A stretch of DNA of 64,000 nucleotides from Longimicrobiales bacterium (lineage in GTDB: Bacteria > Gemmatimonadota > Gemmatimonadetes > Longimicrobiales > Gaopeijiaceae). Every line of letters starts with the position of its first letter. The first letter of the stretch is position 1. Under the pieces are notes generated by a model. It worked only from the letters and a program-made list of their open reading frames with translations. It had not been told where the DNA came from and ran no database searches. Positions 27,549 through 34,852 of the stretch are shown in pieces. The stretch covers positions 2,326,576 through 2,390,575 of the forward strand of contig OX639991.1 of assembly GCA_951828585.1 (NCBI GenBank), in the 5' to 3' direction. Made by a program: the position numbers and the translations under genes.

Positions 27549-27675
27549 ATGCGCATCTTGTCCCCGGCCGCCGCCGCCGCACTGGCCTTGCTGACCGTCA
27601 CCCTTCCGCTGGGTGCGCAGGCACCCGAGGCCACTGCCCTCGCCATCGTCGGCGCCACCATCATCGACGGCAACA
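27549..27675 (+). pseudogene. 5' fragment of an exported amidohydrolase
   Basis: ATG 27549 begins a good signal peptide (LTVTLPLGAQA) followed by ALAIVGATIIDGN, the exact opening of secreted amidohydrolases. The similarity stops at about 27675, where the next ~190 bp read as a gene remnant on the other strand. No metal-binding HxH or later part of the enzyme is found. It is a truncated gene. Confidence 0.7.
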
Positions 27676-27870
27676 CTCCGCCAGACGCACGCTGGCCCGC
27701 TCCAGCGTACGCCGCTGTACCCCCGCCTCATGAGCGATGGTTTCCCACCCGGTCTGGGCACGCCGCCGGATTCCCCAGTAGAGCAGCGCCCAGCCCAGCA
27801 GCTGTTCTCCCCGTCGTCTCCAGGTCGGCGTCGGCGAGCAGACGCTCCCGCAACGTCTCCGCAAACTCGA
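27676..27870 (-). pseudogene. Remnant of an unidentified gene, possibly with a helix-turn-helix segment
   Basis: On the minus strand EFAETLRERLLADADLETT is readable in one frame, then, after a shift near GACGACGGGGAG, the sequence LLGWALLYWGIRRRAQTGW continues in another, followed by ETIAHEAGVQRRTLERASV, which looks like a helix-turn-helix. It has coding-like composition but no complete frame. It abuts the broken amidohydrolase fragment, so it may mark an insertion that interrupted that gene. The family was not recognised. Confidence 0.4.
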
Positions 27871-27874
27871 TGAC

Positions 27875-29203
27875 TCAGTTCTTCGGTCTCAGCGGCTTCA
27901 ACGGCGGGTCCCACTCTGTCACGCCGGGCAGGGGGCGCCCCCATGTGTTCCCGTATGAGTCCCCCTTGTCCAGCAGGAATCGCAGGATGAGCCGGTGGAG
28001 CATGTTCATCTTGGGGATCAGGCCGTGGAAGCCGGCAAGCCCGCTCAGCGCGCGGTCCCGCAACTCCCAGTAGCCGAAGTCGCCAGGGGCGACGCAGACC
28101 AGGCGGGACTCTTCGAGGAACGGGGGGAGGGCGCCCGCGAGAGGGACGGTGCCGTCGCCGGTTTGGCGGCGGGTGGCGGGATCGGCGTCGTCGGAGTCCC
28201 ACTCGTTGCGCCGTTCGTCGGACCTCAGGTCGAAGCGCGGGGCGCCGTCGGGGTCGCGCTCGACGCGGAGGCCGACGCGCGTCTTGCAGTCGGTGCCGGC
28301 GATGGCCAGCCAGTCGTCCTTGGCGATGTGGTGGCCGTTTGAGCTATTTCCGGGGTCGCCCAGTTGCAGCAAGGAGATGCGGGTACGGTGCGCCTGCGCC
28401 TGGTCGAGCATGGCGCGGAAGAGGTCGCTGCCGGGGATGTCCCAATCGCTGACCTGGGCCTCGATGGAGTTGACCACGTTGGGCTGCCAGGCGGCGGGGT
28501 GGAAGAGGTCGGTGGTCAAACCGTCGCTGTCGGCGTCGAGGCCCGCGAATGTGGGGAGCAGGTGGTAGAGCGCCGGGGTGAGGCGGGCCATACGGCGTTC
28601 GCGGGCCTTTCCGGAGTCGTCGCCGAAGTCGGAGGTGCCGGTGGCGACCTTGAGGACCGCTTCGTAGGAGCCCTGGAAGGGAGTCGCGAGAGTGACGACC
28701 TTGTGGACGCGGCGGCCCGTGTGGCGCTCGACGTATCCGGCGATGATCAGGCCGCCCATGGAGTGGCCGATCAGGGTGACGGTGGGGTGGTGGCGGAAGG
28801 TGGGGTCGTCGCGGTAGTGGTGGAGGAGGAGGGTGCGGTCGATGACTTCGTCGACGAAGGCGGCCAGGCGTTCCTCGGTGTGGTCGAGGGGCATGCGCCA
28901 GTCGTAGCCGAAGGGGAAGACGGGGACGGGCGCGCCGTTCTCTTCGGAGAGGCCGTCGCGGAGTTCCTCGACGAGGTCTTCGTAGATGAGGGGCAAGGGG
29001 CCGCGGGGGGCGACGCGGGCGGGCTCCTGGAGTTCGTAGGGAGGGTGTTTGGCGTGGAGGGTGAGGGGAAGCAGGGTGATGCGCTCGTAGCGGCGCTTGA
29101 GCGCGGTGGTCCACACGGCTTCGGGGGGCAGTTCATATTCGTCGTGCAGGACCGATGCGGTGATACCGGGGATGAGAATGACCGGTGGGATGGTGTTGGG
29201 CAC
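27875..29203 (-). CDS. LCAT-like alpha/beta hydrolase (acyltransferase or lipase)
   Basis: 442 residues from GTG 29203, chosen because GGGAGGAG lies 9 bp upstream and homology begins at once (PPVILIPGITASVL). The nucleophile elbow is TLIGHSMGGLIIAGY; a candidate catalytic Asp/His pair lies in the C-terminal half (DGTVPLAGALPPF; GFHGLIPKM). The order, oxyanion-type PGITAS and the lid region fit the lecithin:cholesterol acyltransferase/phospholipase group. No signal peptide is seen, so it may be cytoplasmic or exported by another route. Confidence 0.78.
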   Translation of the reverse strand: MPNTIPPVILIPGITASVLHDEYELPPEAVWTTALKRRYERITLLPLTLHAKHPPYELQEPARVAPRGPLPLIYEDLVEELRDGLSEENGAPVPVFPFGYDWRMPLDHTEERLAAFVDEVIDRTLLLHHYRDDPTFRHHPTVTLIGHSMGGLIIAGYVERHTGRRVHKVVTLATPFQGSYEAVLKVATGTSDFGDDSGKARERRMARLTPALYHLLPTFAGLDADSDGLTTDLFHPAAWQPNVVNSIEAQVSDWDIPGSDLFRAMLDQAQAHRTRISLLQLGDPGNSSNGHHIAKDDWLAIAGTDCKTRVGLRVERDPDGAPRFDLRSDERRNEWDSDDADPATRRQTGDGTVPLAGALPPFLEESRLVCVAPGDFGYWELRDRALSGLAGFHGLIPKMNMLHRLILRFLLDKGDSYGNTWGRPLPGVTEWDPPLKPLRPKN

Positions 29204-29710
29204 TTGTGGAGACTCCTCCCGTCCGCTGCGTCCACCCTGGTGCGCGCCGGGCTGGTGGGGGGGCGGGGCCGGGCGCGGATTGGTCGGGTTGATAGTGGGT
29301 ATGAGGTGGCGGTCGTGCAAGACTCAACCCGGCGCGCGAGTGGTTGTCCCCCAACTTGGCGGGCGCATGCGGGGGGTGTGGGGGGCATCGGGGACGGCTC
29401 GCCCGGAGGCCGCCCGGTGCAGCTCGCCGAATGGAGGCGGCGGATCAAGCGGTTTCTGGAAGGCCGGCGGCTCCGAGGGTGACTACCGCTGCGGGGCCGA
29501 GGCCGGGCACCTGGTTGTCGTTCGCACACTGCTCATTACTGGCGCGCGCGCAGGAGGCTTGGTAGTCCGGCCAAGCGGCAAGGCCGATGTCAGTCTACAT
29601 CGGGAGGCGGTCGACGCCATCCGCGACAATACCTGCCTGTCATCCCCGGCAGGATCCTGTCAACCCAACATTACCAAATGTAAAGCGCGGTTTACATTTC
29701 CCTCCTCCCC
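29204..29710. other. Gene-free stretch between two minus-strand genes
   Basis: About 507 bp with no convincing coding frame on either strand. It holds the leader and ribosome site of the LCAT-like gene at the left and an AT-rich palindrome at 29676-29699 at the right. No RNA gene or repeat copy was recognised. Confidence 0.6.
29676..29699. promoter_or_regulatory. Perfect AT-rich inverted repeat
   Basis: AAATGTAAA (29676-29684) and TTTACATTT (29691-29699) pair perfectly across a GCGCGG spacer. There is no T-run and the stem is AT-rich, so it does not look like a terminator; a protein-binding site is more likely. The same 8-mer half-site AATGTAAA occurs at 1295-1302 and TTTACATT at 44760-44767. 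Confidence 0.5.
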
Positions 29711-32560
29711 TCACCGCTCCCCCATCCACACATCCTCCAACACCCTAACCGTCGTCGCGAACTCCCGCCCGTCCACCGACAGCGACACCCGGTACAGACC
29801 CACCTCCGCCATAGGCCCACCACGACCACCCCCCCCACCCCCGAACCCACCCCCCGACCCCTCCCGCGGATTCCCACGCAGATTCCACCGCACCCGATTA
29901 ATCCCGCTATTCCCCACCGCCTCCAAATCCCGGAACAGCTCACCTGTCTCCGCGCGGCTCACCGTAATGCTCACGTCCCCAGACGCCTCCGCCAACCAGT
30001 ACTGAATCGCCACTCCCGGCTCCGCATTGTCCCCCCGCAACACCTTGCTCCCCGTCACCGACCGCGACCGCCTCGGATCCTGCCTCCACCTCACCGCATC
30101 CCGCGGCTCGAACAGATGCGCCGGCGCCTCCGCCACCTCATCCGTAAACTGCTGCAGCGCCGTGATGTCGTCCGCGATCATCACGCTGCGGCCATGCGTC
30201 GCCAGCACCAGGTCCCCGTCACGCGGATGCACAACCACATCGTCCACGCGCACAACCGGCAACCCGTTCATGAACGGCCTCCACGTCCCCCCCTCGTCCA
30301 GCGACACGAAGAACCCGAACTCCGTCCCCGCGTACAACAACCGCGAGTTGACCGGATCCTGCCGCACCGTGTTCACATTCCCGTACTCCGGCAGATTCGA
30401 CGAAATACTCTCCCAGCTCACCCCATAGTCGCGCGTCACGAACACGTGCGGCCGCAGGTCGTCGCTCCTGTGCCCGTCGAGTGACACGTACGCCGTCGCC
30501 GCGTCGAAATGCGACGCCTCGACCCGCGACACATAGTACCCCATCGTCCCGCCCGGAATGTGCCGGCCCACCTCGACCCAGCTCGAGCCGCCGTTGCGGC
30601 TGAACTGCACGTTCCCGTCGTCCGTCCCCACCCACAGCAGCCCCGGCACGACCGGCGACTCCGCCACCGACACGATCGTGCTGTAGCGGCTGACCCCGTC
30701 ATTGCGCGACAGGATGCACTCCTCGCCGCGGTCCAACCGATTGCAGCGCGGCAGTGAGTTCGCCTGTCCCATCAACTCGACCTCATCCCGGTCGATGTTC
30801 TTCGTCAGGTCCGGGCTCATCGTCCACGTCTCGCCCCGGTTCATCGACCTGAACAGCCGGTTCCCGCCCGCGTACACCACGTCCGGGTTGTGCGGCGACA
30901 GGATGAACGGCGTGTTCCAGTTCCAGCGGATCTCGGTGCTCGCCTCGGGCGCCGGCACGATGTTCGTGTTCGGGTTGTTCCGCGACGGCGCGCGCGGCCG
31001 GATGCTGCCGGCCTGGCCGGTCTCCAGACTCGTGCGCCGGATGTTCCCGTTCTGCGACTCGAGGTACACGACGGTGTAGTCGGTCGGATCCACGGCGGTG
31101 TAGAAGCCGTCGCCGCCGCCCACCCGGTACCAGTCCTCGCTCAGGATGTCGCCGTTGCGGACCTGGCTGGGGCCGCACCAGGTGCCGTTGTCCTGCAGGC
31201 CGGTGCAGACGTAGTACGGGCGCCGCATGTCCACCGACGCATGGTAGGGCTGACCGACGGCCCAGCGCCGGAATGACTCCCAGGTCTCGCCCCGGTCGTA
31301 GCTGACGTCGATCGATCCGTCGTTGCCGATGATCAGGTGATCGCTGTCGCCGGGGTTGATCCAGAAGGCGTGCTGGTCGACGTGTCCGTATCCGTTCAGC
31401 CTCTCGAAGTTCTCGCCGCCGTCGATCGACCGGTGCACCCGCTGGTCGACCACGTACACGACATCCGCGTCGTTCGGATCGACCCGGATCTGGCTGAAGT
31501 ACATGGGGCGCCCGTTCTCGTTGCTCCGGAATTCCCAGCTCGCGCCCTTGTCGTTCGAGCGCCACACCCCGTTGTACTGGGGATCGGGGGGAAGGGGCTC
31601 GCGTTCGCGGGACAGGCGCTGCAGCTCCTCCCGTTCGTCGTCGCCCAGCGGCTCCTCGCGGTCGGCCGCGACCTCGATCTGCGCGTACACGACGTTCGGG
31701 TCGGCCGGGGTCATGGCCAGCGCCACGCGTCCCATGGTGCCATTGGGCAGCCCGCTGCCGCTCAGCCGGGTCCAGGTGTCGCCGCCGTCGTCGGAGCGCC
31801 AGATCCCGCTGCCGGGCCCGCCGCCCACGAAGCAGCAGGCGGTGCGGCGCCGCTGGTAGGTGGCCGCGAAGAGCGTGTTCGGGTTCGAGGGGTCGATGAC
31901 GAGGTCGGTCGCGCCGGTGTTCTCGTCCACGTGGAGCACATGGTCCCAGGTGCGGCCGCCGTCGCTGGTCTTGTAGACGCCGCGCTCGGGGTTGGGACCG
32001 AAGAGGTGACCGGTGGCCGCGACCCAGGCCACGTCGGCGTTAGTGGGGTGAGCGACCACGCGCGCGATCGTCTGCGTCTCGCGCAGGCCGACATGCGTGT
32101 AGGTCTCGCCGCCGTCGGTCGACATGTACATCCCGTCGCCGAACGAGGAGCTCTGCCGGTTGTTCGCCTCGCCCGTGCCGACCCACACGATGTCCGGGTT
32201 CACGGGCGAGATGGCCAGCGCGCCGATCGAATGGGTGCCGTAGCTGTCGAAGACGGAGCGGAAGGTGGTCCCGTTGTTGGTCGTCTTCCAGAGGCCGCCG
32301 GTCGAGAAGCCGACGAGGTAGGTGTGGATGTCGCCGGGGTGGACGGCGAGGTCGTCGACGCGCCCGCCCTGGCCGAACGGGCCTACGGAGCGCCAGCTGA
32401 ACGCGCGCACGAGCGGGTCGTCGGACTGGTTGACCAGGGGGGTGTCGTCTTCGTCCTGGGCTTGGATGGGGGTGGGAGGGAGGGTGGCCGTGGCGAGGAT
32501 GGCGAGGGCCAGGGTGGCCGGGGCGGGGTGGGTGGGGAAGAGATTGCGGTTCCCGAACAT
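29711..32560 (-). CDS. Sortilin/VPS10-type BNR-repeat propeller protein, exported
   Basis: 949 residues from ATG 32560 with GGGAGGA upstream; signal peptide ends near IQAQ. Repeated Asp-box motifs (SxDGGxTW) recur: YMSTDGGETY, YKTSDGGRTW, WRSDDGGDTW, WRSNDKGASW, VSYDRGETW, VTRDYGVSW, VSLDEGGTW. Together they build one or two large propellers of the VPS10/sialidase-like type over residues ~70-770. A Gly-rich spacer and a small C-terminal beta domain follow. No sialidase catalytic Arg triad is evident. Proteins of this design are abundant and secreted; the ligand is unknown. Divergent from the Xre/RES module. Confidence 0.82.
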   Translation of the reverse strand: MFGNRNLFPTHPAPATLALAILATATLPPTPIQAQDEDDTPLVNQSDDPLVRAFSWRSVGPFGQGGRVDDLAVHPGDIHTYLVGFSTGGLWKTTNNGTTFRSVFDSYGTHSIGALAISPVNPDIVWVGTGEANNRQSSSFGDGMYMSTDGGETYTHVGLRETQTIARVVAHPTNADVAWVAATGHLFGPNPERGVYKTSDGGRTWDHVLHVDENTGATDLVIDPSNPNTLFAATYQRRRTACCFVGGGPGSGIWRSDDGGDTWTRLSGSGLPNGTMGRVALAMTPADPNVVYAQIEVAADREEPLGDDEREELQRLSREREPLPPDPQYNGVWRSNDKGASWEFRSNENGRPMYFSQIRVDPNDADVVYVVDQRVHRSIDGGENFERLNGYGHVDQHAFWINPGDSDHLIIGNDGSIDVSYDRGETWESFRRWAVGQPYHASVDMRRPYYVCTGLQDNGTWCGPSQVRNGDILSEDWYRVGGGDGFYTAVDPTDYTVVYLESQNGNIRRTSLETGQAGSIRPRAPSRNNPNTNIVPAPEASTEIRWNWNTPFILSPHNPDVVYAGGNRLFRSMNRGETWTMSPDLTKNIDRDEVELMGQANSLPRCNRLDRGEECILSRNDGVSRYSTIVSVAESPVVPGLLWVGTDDGNVQFSRNGGSSWVEVGRHIPGGTMGYYVSRVEASHFDAATAYVSLDGHRSDDLRPHVFVTRDYGVSWESISSNLPEYGNVNTVRQDPVNSRLLYAGTEFGFFVSLDEGGTWRPFMNGLPVVRVDDVVVHPRDGDLVLATHGRSVMIADDITALQQFTDEVAEAPAHLFEPRDAVRWRQDPRRSRSVTGSKVLRGDNAEPGVAIQYWLAEASGDVSITVSRAETGELFRDLEAVGNSGINRVRWNLRGNPREGSGGGFGGGGGGRGGPMAEVGLYRVSLSVDGREFATTVRVLEDVWMGER

Positions 32561-32637
32561 CGAGTCCTCCCGGATTGGGGCATGACAAAACGTGGATGAG
32601 AGAGGGATAGTGTAAAGTCCCCGTGGGTTCCGGGCCA

Positions 32638-32659
32638 TCCCTTGAGGATCCCTTGAGGA
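32638..32659. repeat. Two tandem copies of an 11-bp direct repeat
   Basis: TCCCTTGAGGA occurs twice in immediate succession (32638-32648 and 32649-32659) between two divergent start codons. This may be a binding site for a regulator acting on one or both genes. Confidence 0.5.
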
Positions 32660-32674
32660 AGCGTCCTTGCGGGA

Positions 32675-32688
32675 CTATCACTTGATAG
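32675..32688 (+). promoter_or_regulatory. Inverted-repeat operator of the Xre/RES module
   Basis: CTATCA and TGATAG form a perfect inverted repeat with a 2-bp spacer, 16 bp before the antitoxin ATG. The antitoxin has a DNA-binding domain, so autorepression is expected here. The 9-mer TATCACTTG within it is also found at the operator of the RHH-MNT gene. Confidence 0.6.
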
Positions 32689-32704
32689 GTATTCTACTAG
32701 TCAT

Positions 32705-33199
32705 ATGAAACCACGCGGAAAAGACCCTCTCGTGAACGCCCTCGAAGCCTACGCCGACCCCCCCTGCCTGCCCGCCACCGAGCCACTGAAACTCGCCCGG
32801 ATTCTGGATCTGGACGAAGCGGAGCATCTGAACGAGGTCGCCTTCGCGCGCCGGGTGGCCGCGGGACTGCCCGTGAGCACCGTGACGGCTCTCGGCAGAC
32901 TGGTCGGGCGCCGCCGCATCGAGGGAAGAGTCGTCTCGGAGGCCACGCTCCATCGTCACCGTAGGAGCGGCACCGTGCTCTCGCGGAGTCACAGCGAGAG
33001 GGTCTACGGACTGGCCCGGGTGCTCGACGCCATCGCGACGGCCTTTCACGGCGACGCGGCGCGGATCGATGACTTTCTCAACCGTCCCCATCCCCTGCTC
33101 GACGGTGAATCGCCGCTCGAGATGGCGACTTCCTCTGCGGCCGGGGCGGACGCCGTACTGAAGCTCGTGTGGCGGGCGCAGGCCGGCGTCGCCGTTTGA
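32705..33199 (+). CDS. Xre/MbcA/ParS-type antitoxin
   Basis: 164 residues. The N-terminal half (PVSTVTALGRLVGRRRIEG, VSEATLHRHRRSG) is the Xre-like helix-turn-helix of this family. The C-terminal half (RVYGLARVLDAIATAFHGD, FLNRPHPLLDGESPLEMA) is the MbcA/ParS toxin-binding domain (DUF2384), which plugs the active site of a RES toxin. It is followed by the RES gene with a 4-bp overlap. There is no clear ribosome site before ATG 32705; translation may be leaderless from a promoter at the operator. Confidence 0.88.
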   Translation: MKPRGKDPLVNALEAYADPPCLPATEPLKLARILDLDEAEHLNEVAFARRVAAGLPVSTVTALGRLVGRRRIEGRVVSEATLHRHRRSGTVLSRSHSERVYGLARVLDAIATAFHGDAARIDDFLNRPHPLLDGESPLEMATSSAAGADAVLKLVWRAQAGVAV

Positions 33200-34035
33200 G
33201 CGGTTGTCTTCGCCTCGCGGAGGCTCGAACGGCATATCGAATCGGAGACTCCAGGGGCCGATGGCCCGTGTACAGCCCAAACGGGGCCCGGCGGGTCTCA
33301 GGACGGTGGCACGATGTCGGGGACCGGGTCATCTACGCATCGCAACGCTACTCGACCGCGATGCTGGAGGCGCTGGTCTGGTGGAATGGACCTCCGCCGG
33401 ACAACCAGCATTTCGTCGAGATCGAGATTCCCGCGGGAACGAGCTACGAAGTGGTCGATACCGATGCCCTGCCGGACTGGCACCTGCAGGGCAGCCCGCT
33501 CGCCCGGCGGTGCGGCCATCGGTGGTACGCCGAGGGTCGCAGCCCCGTTCTGGTCGTACCCTCCGTCATCGCTCGCATGGAGCGGAACATCATCATCAAT
33601 GCGGATCACCCGGAGTGTCCCCCGATCCCATCACATGCGGATACACCACCGCGACCACCCGGCGAGCCTGGTCCCGCGCCGTCTCCGCGTCCCCGCGCGA
33701 ATAGAAGTCGCCCGGCAGCAGATCCTCGGCCCCGTAGAACGCCAGCTCTCGATCCCGGCGCATCTGCCGCGACACGTGCGCCAGCCATTCCGCCTCGCAC
33801 GCCAGCGCCCCCGGCAACCGGTCCTTCTCGGCCAGCAGCACCGCCGACACATCGTGAAGGCGGGGCGGGTCAATCTCGCATGCCCGGAGCAGACCCTTCA
33901 GCGTCAGCTCCACGACCTCCTGCGACTCACGCACCACGTCCGCCCAGCTCTCCGCGTCGAACAGGACATCGAGGGCGACCAACCGAATCCTTGCACGACG
34001 CAGGTAGTCCCCCGCGAGCCCACCGCCCCTCATGA
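33196..34035 (+). CDS. RES-domain toxin whose end runs through the opposing HEPN gene
   Basis: The start is taken as TTG 33196, overlapping the antitoxin stop (TTGA). RES features are clear for the first ~135 residues: TAYRIGDSRGRWPVYSPNG, GRWHDVGDRVIYASQRYS, TAMLEALVWW (Arg, Glu, Ser of the RES name) and NIIINADHPE. RES enzymes degrade NAD+. Normal members stop about 15-20 residues after this point. Here the frame instead continues for ~140 low-complexity, Pro/Arg-rich residues antisense to the convergent HEPN gene and stops only at 34035. The natural 3' end appears to have been lost at the join between two modules. Toxin activity is uncertain. Confidence 0.7.
   Translation: MSGCLRLAEARTAYRIGDSRGRWPVYSPNGARRVSGRWHDVGDRVIYASQRYSTAMLEALVWWNGPPPDNQHFVEIEIPAGTSYEVVDTDALPDWHLQGSPLARRCGHRWYAEGRSPVLVVPSVIARMERNIIINADHPECPPIPSHADTPPRPPGEPGPAPSPRPRANRSRPAADPRPRRTPALDPGASAATRAPAIPPRTPAPPATGPSRPAAPPTHREGGAGQSRMPGADPSASAPRPPATHAPRPPSSPRRTGHRGRPTESLHDAGSPPRAHRPS
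33596..34033 (-). CDS. HEPN-domain protein of an MNT/HEPN pair
   Basis: 145 residues from ATG 34033, which overlaps the stop of the nucleotidyltransferase gene (ATGA). Helical throughout: LRRARIRLVALDVLFDAESW, VVRESQEVVELTLKGLLRAC, ALACEAEWLAHVSRQMRRDR, ELAFYGAEDLLPGDFY. This matches the HEPN fold. The RNase motif Rx4-6H of HepT-like toxins is not evident at the usual place (RDRELAFY, with no His), so it may not be an RNase. Genes in this arrangement usually form toxin-antitoxin pairs in which the MNT protein modifies or binds the HEPN partner. The 3' end overlaps the RES reading frame on the other strand. Confidence 0.75.
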   Translation of the reverse strand: MRGGGLAGDYLRRARIRLVALDVLFDAESWADVVRESQEVVELTLKGLLRACEIDPPRLHDVSAVLLAEKDRLPGALACEAEWLAHVSRQMRRDRELAFYGAEDLLPGDFYSRGDAETARDQARRVVAVVYPHVMGSGDTPGDPH

Positions 34036-34611
34036 AGCGCCCCGGATCCAGTATGCCCGTCCCCCTGCGACGCGCTGCTCGATCTCGCCTGCGGAGATGC
34101 GGCGGCGGAGAGCTACCAGATGCCGTGACACGACCCACTCCGGGTCGAAGACGACGAGGCCGTCCAGTGCCACCTCCGCCCAGAATCCCGAGACCGGTTC
34201 AGAGTCGGGCCGCAGGTGGACGAAGTGGGGAGAGACCGGGTGGCCGTGCCAGCTCAACCCGGGCTCCGCGTCCCATTTCCGGTAGAGGTCTCGCGAGATC
34301 CTAACCCGATCGCCGGCGACGAGAAGAATGTCCAGGTCCGAGGAGGATGACTCGTCGCCCCGCGTCCAGGAGCCGAAGGCGACCACGCCCAGGAGGGAGT
34401 CCCCGAGAATGGCGCGTGCGCGGTGGACGATGGCGGCGGCCTCCGGGTCGAGGACCGGGGCAGGCGACGCGAGTTTGCTGGCGCAGTAGCGGTTCAGGGA
34501 CGCGCCGGCGGCCTGGGCGGCCTCTCGCAGCGAGGCGTGCAACGCGGGATCGAGGCGGAGGACGAAGCGCCCGGATGCGGGTCGTCGGCGGTGAGTAGTA
34601 TCATTCTTCAT
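34030..34611 (-). CDS. RHH-fused MNT nucleotidyltransferase (antitoxin candidate)
   Basis: 193 residues from ATG 34611. Residues ~12-50 (SGRFVLRLDPALHASLREAA, QAAGASLNRYCASKLASP) are a HicB/Arc-like ribbon-helix-helix DNA-binding segment. After a short linker comes a minimal nucleotidyltransferase domain with GSWTRGDESSSSDLDILLV (GSx10-12DxD), complete for metal and nucleotide binding. MNT proteins paired with HEPN partners can AMP-modify them. The built-in RHH domain suggests the same protein represses its own operon; an 11-bp inverted repeat spans its start codon. A TTG two codons upstream is a possible alternative start. Confidence 0.8.
   Translation of the reverse strand: MKNDTTHRRRPASGRFVLRLDPALHASLREAAQAAGASLNRYCASKLASPAPVLDPEAAAIVHRARAILGDSLLGVVAFGSWTRGDESSSSDLDILLVAGDRVRISRDLYRKWDAEPGLSWHGHPVSPHFVHLRPDSEPVSGFWAEVALDGLVVFDPEWVVSRHLVALRRRISAGEIEQRVAGGRAYWIRGAS
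34523..34543. repeat. 21-bp direct repeat, left copy
   Basis: The 21-bp segment starting TCTCGCAGCGAGGCGTGCAA lies inside the RHH part of the MNT gene and recurs exactly at 35851-35871, on the other side of the Rpn-family gene. GGGAT follows two bases later in both places. Confidence 0.7.
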
Positions 34612-34629
34612 GAGCAAGTGATACTACTC
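34593..34629 (-). promoter_or_regulatory. Inverted-repeat operator spanning the MNT start codon
   Basis: GAGTAGTATCA (34593-34603) and TGATACTACTC (34619-34629) are perfect 11-bp inverted arms separated by 15 bp, and the ATG of the RHH-MNT gene lies in the spacer. An RHH dimer pair bound here would block both transcription and ribosome access. Confidence 0.75.
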
Positions 34630-34852
34630 GTTCGGGAAGGGGTCAACCCCCGGATCATGGCCAACCATTGGCCGCCGCGGCGACTCTGGCGCGCAGCGGC
34701 GCCCCAAGAAAGACGAAAGTCCCATTCCACCATGTCAGCGCCCCGAATCCGGGCGAATGTTCCACAAGGGACGGCAGTCACCCGAAGCCCGACGCGTAAA
34801 TCAGGGATCCTTGGCCGTCCTCTGGCACCCCCACCGACGCCGGAGACCACAG

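Noticed and set aside
29676-29699. Palindrome as an intrinsic terminator
   Set aside because: AT-rich stem, no T-run, and not placed just after a stop codon on the strand of transcription.
34030-34300. Plus-strand continuation of the RES reading frame as a real Pro-rich protein domain
   Set aside because: It is low-complexity and antisense to well-supported HEPN and MNT genes.
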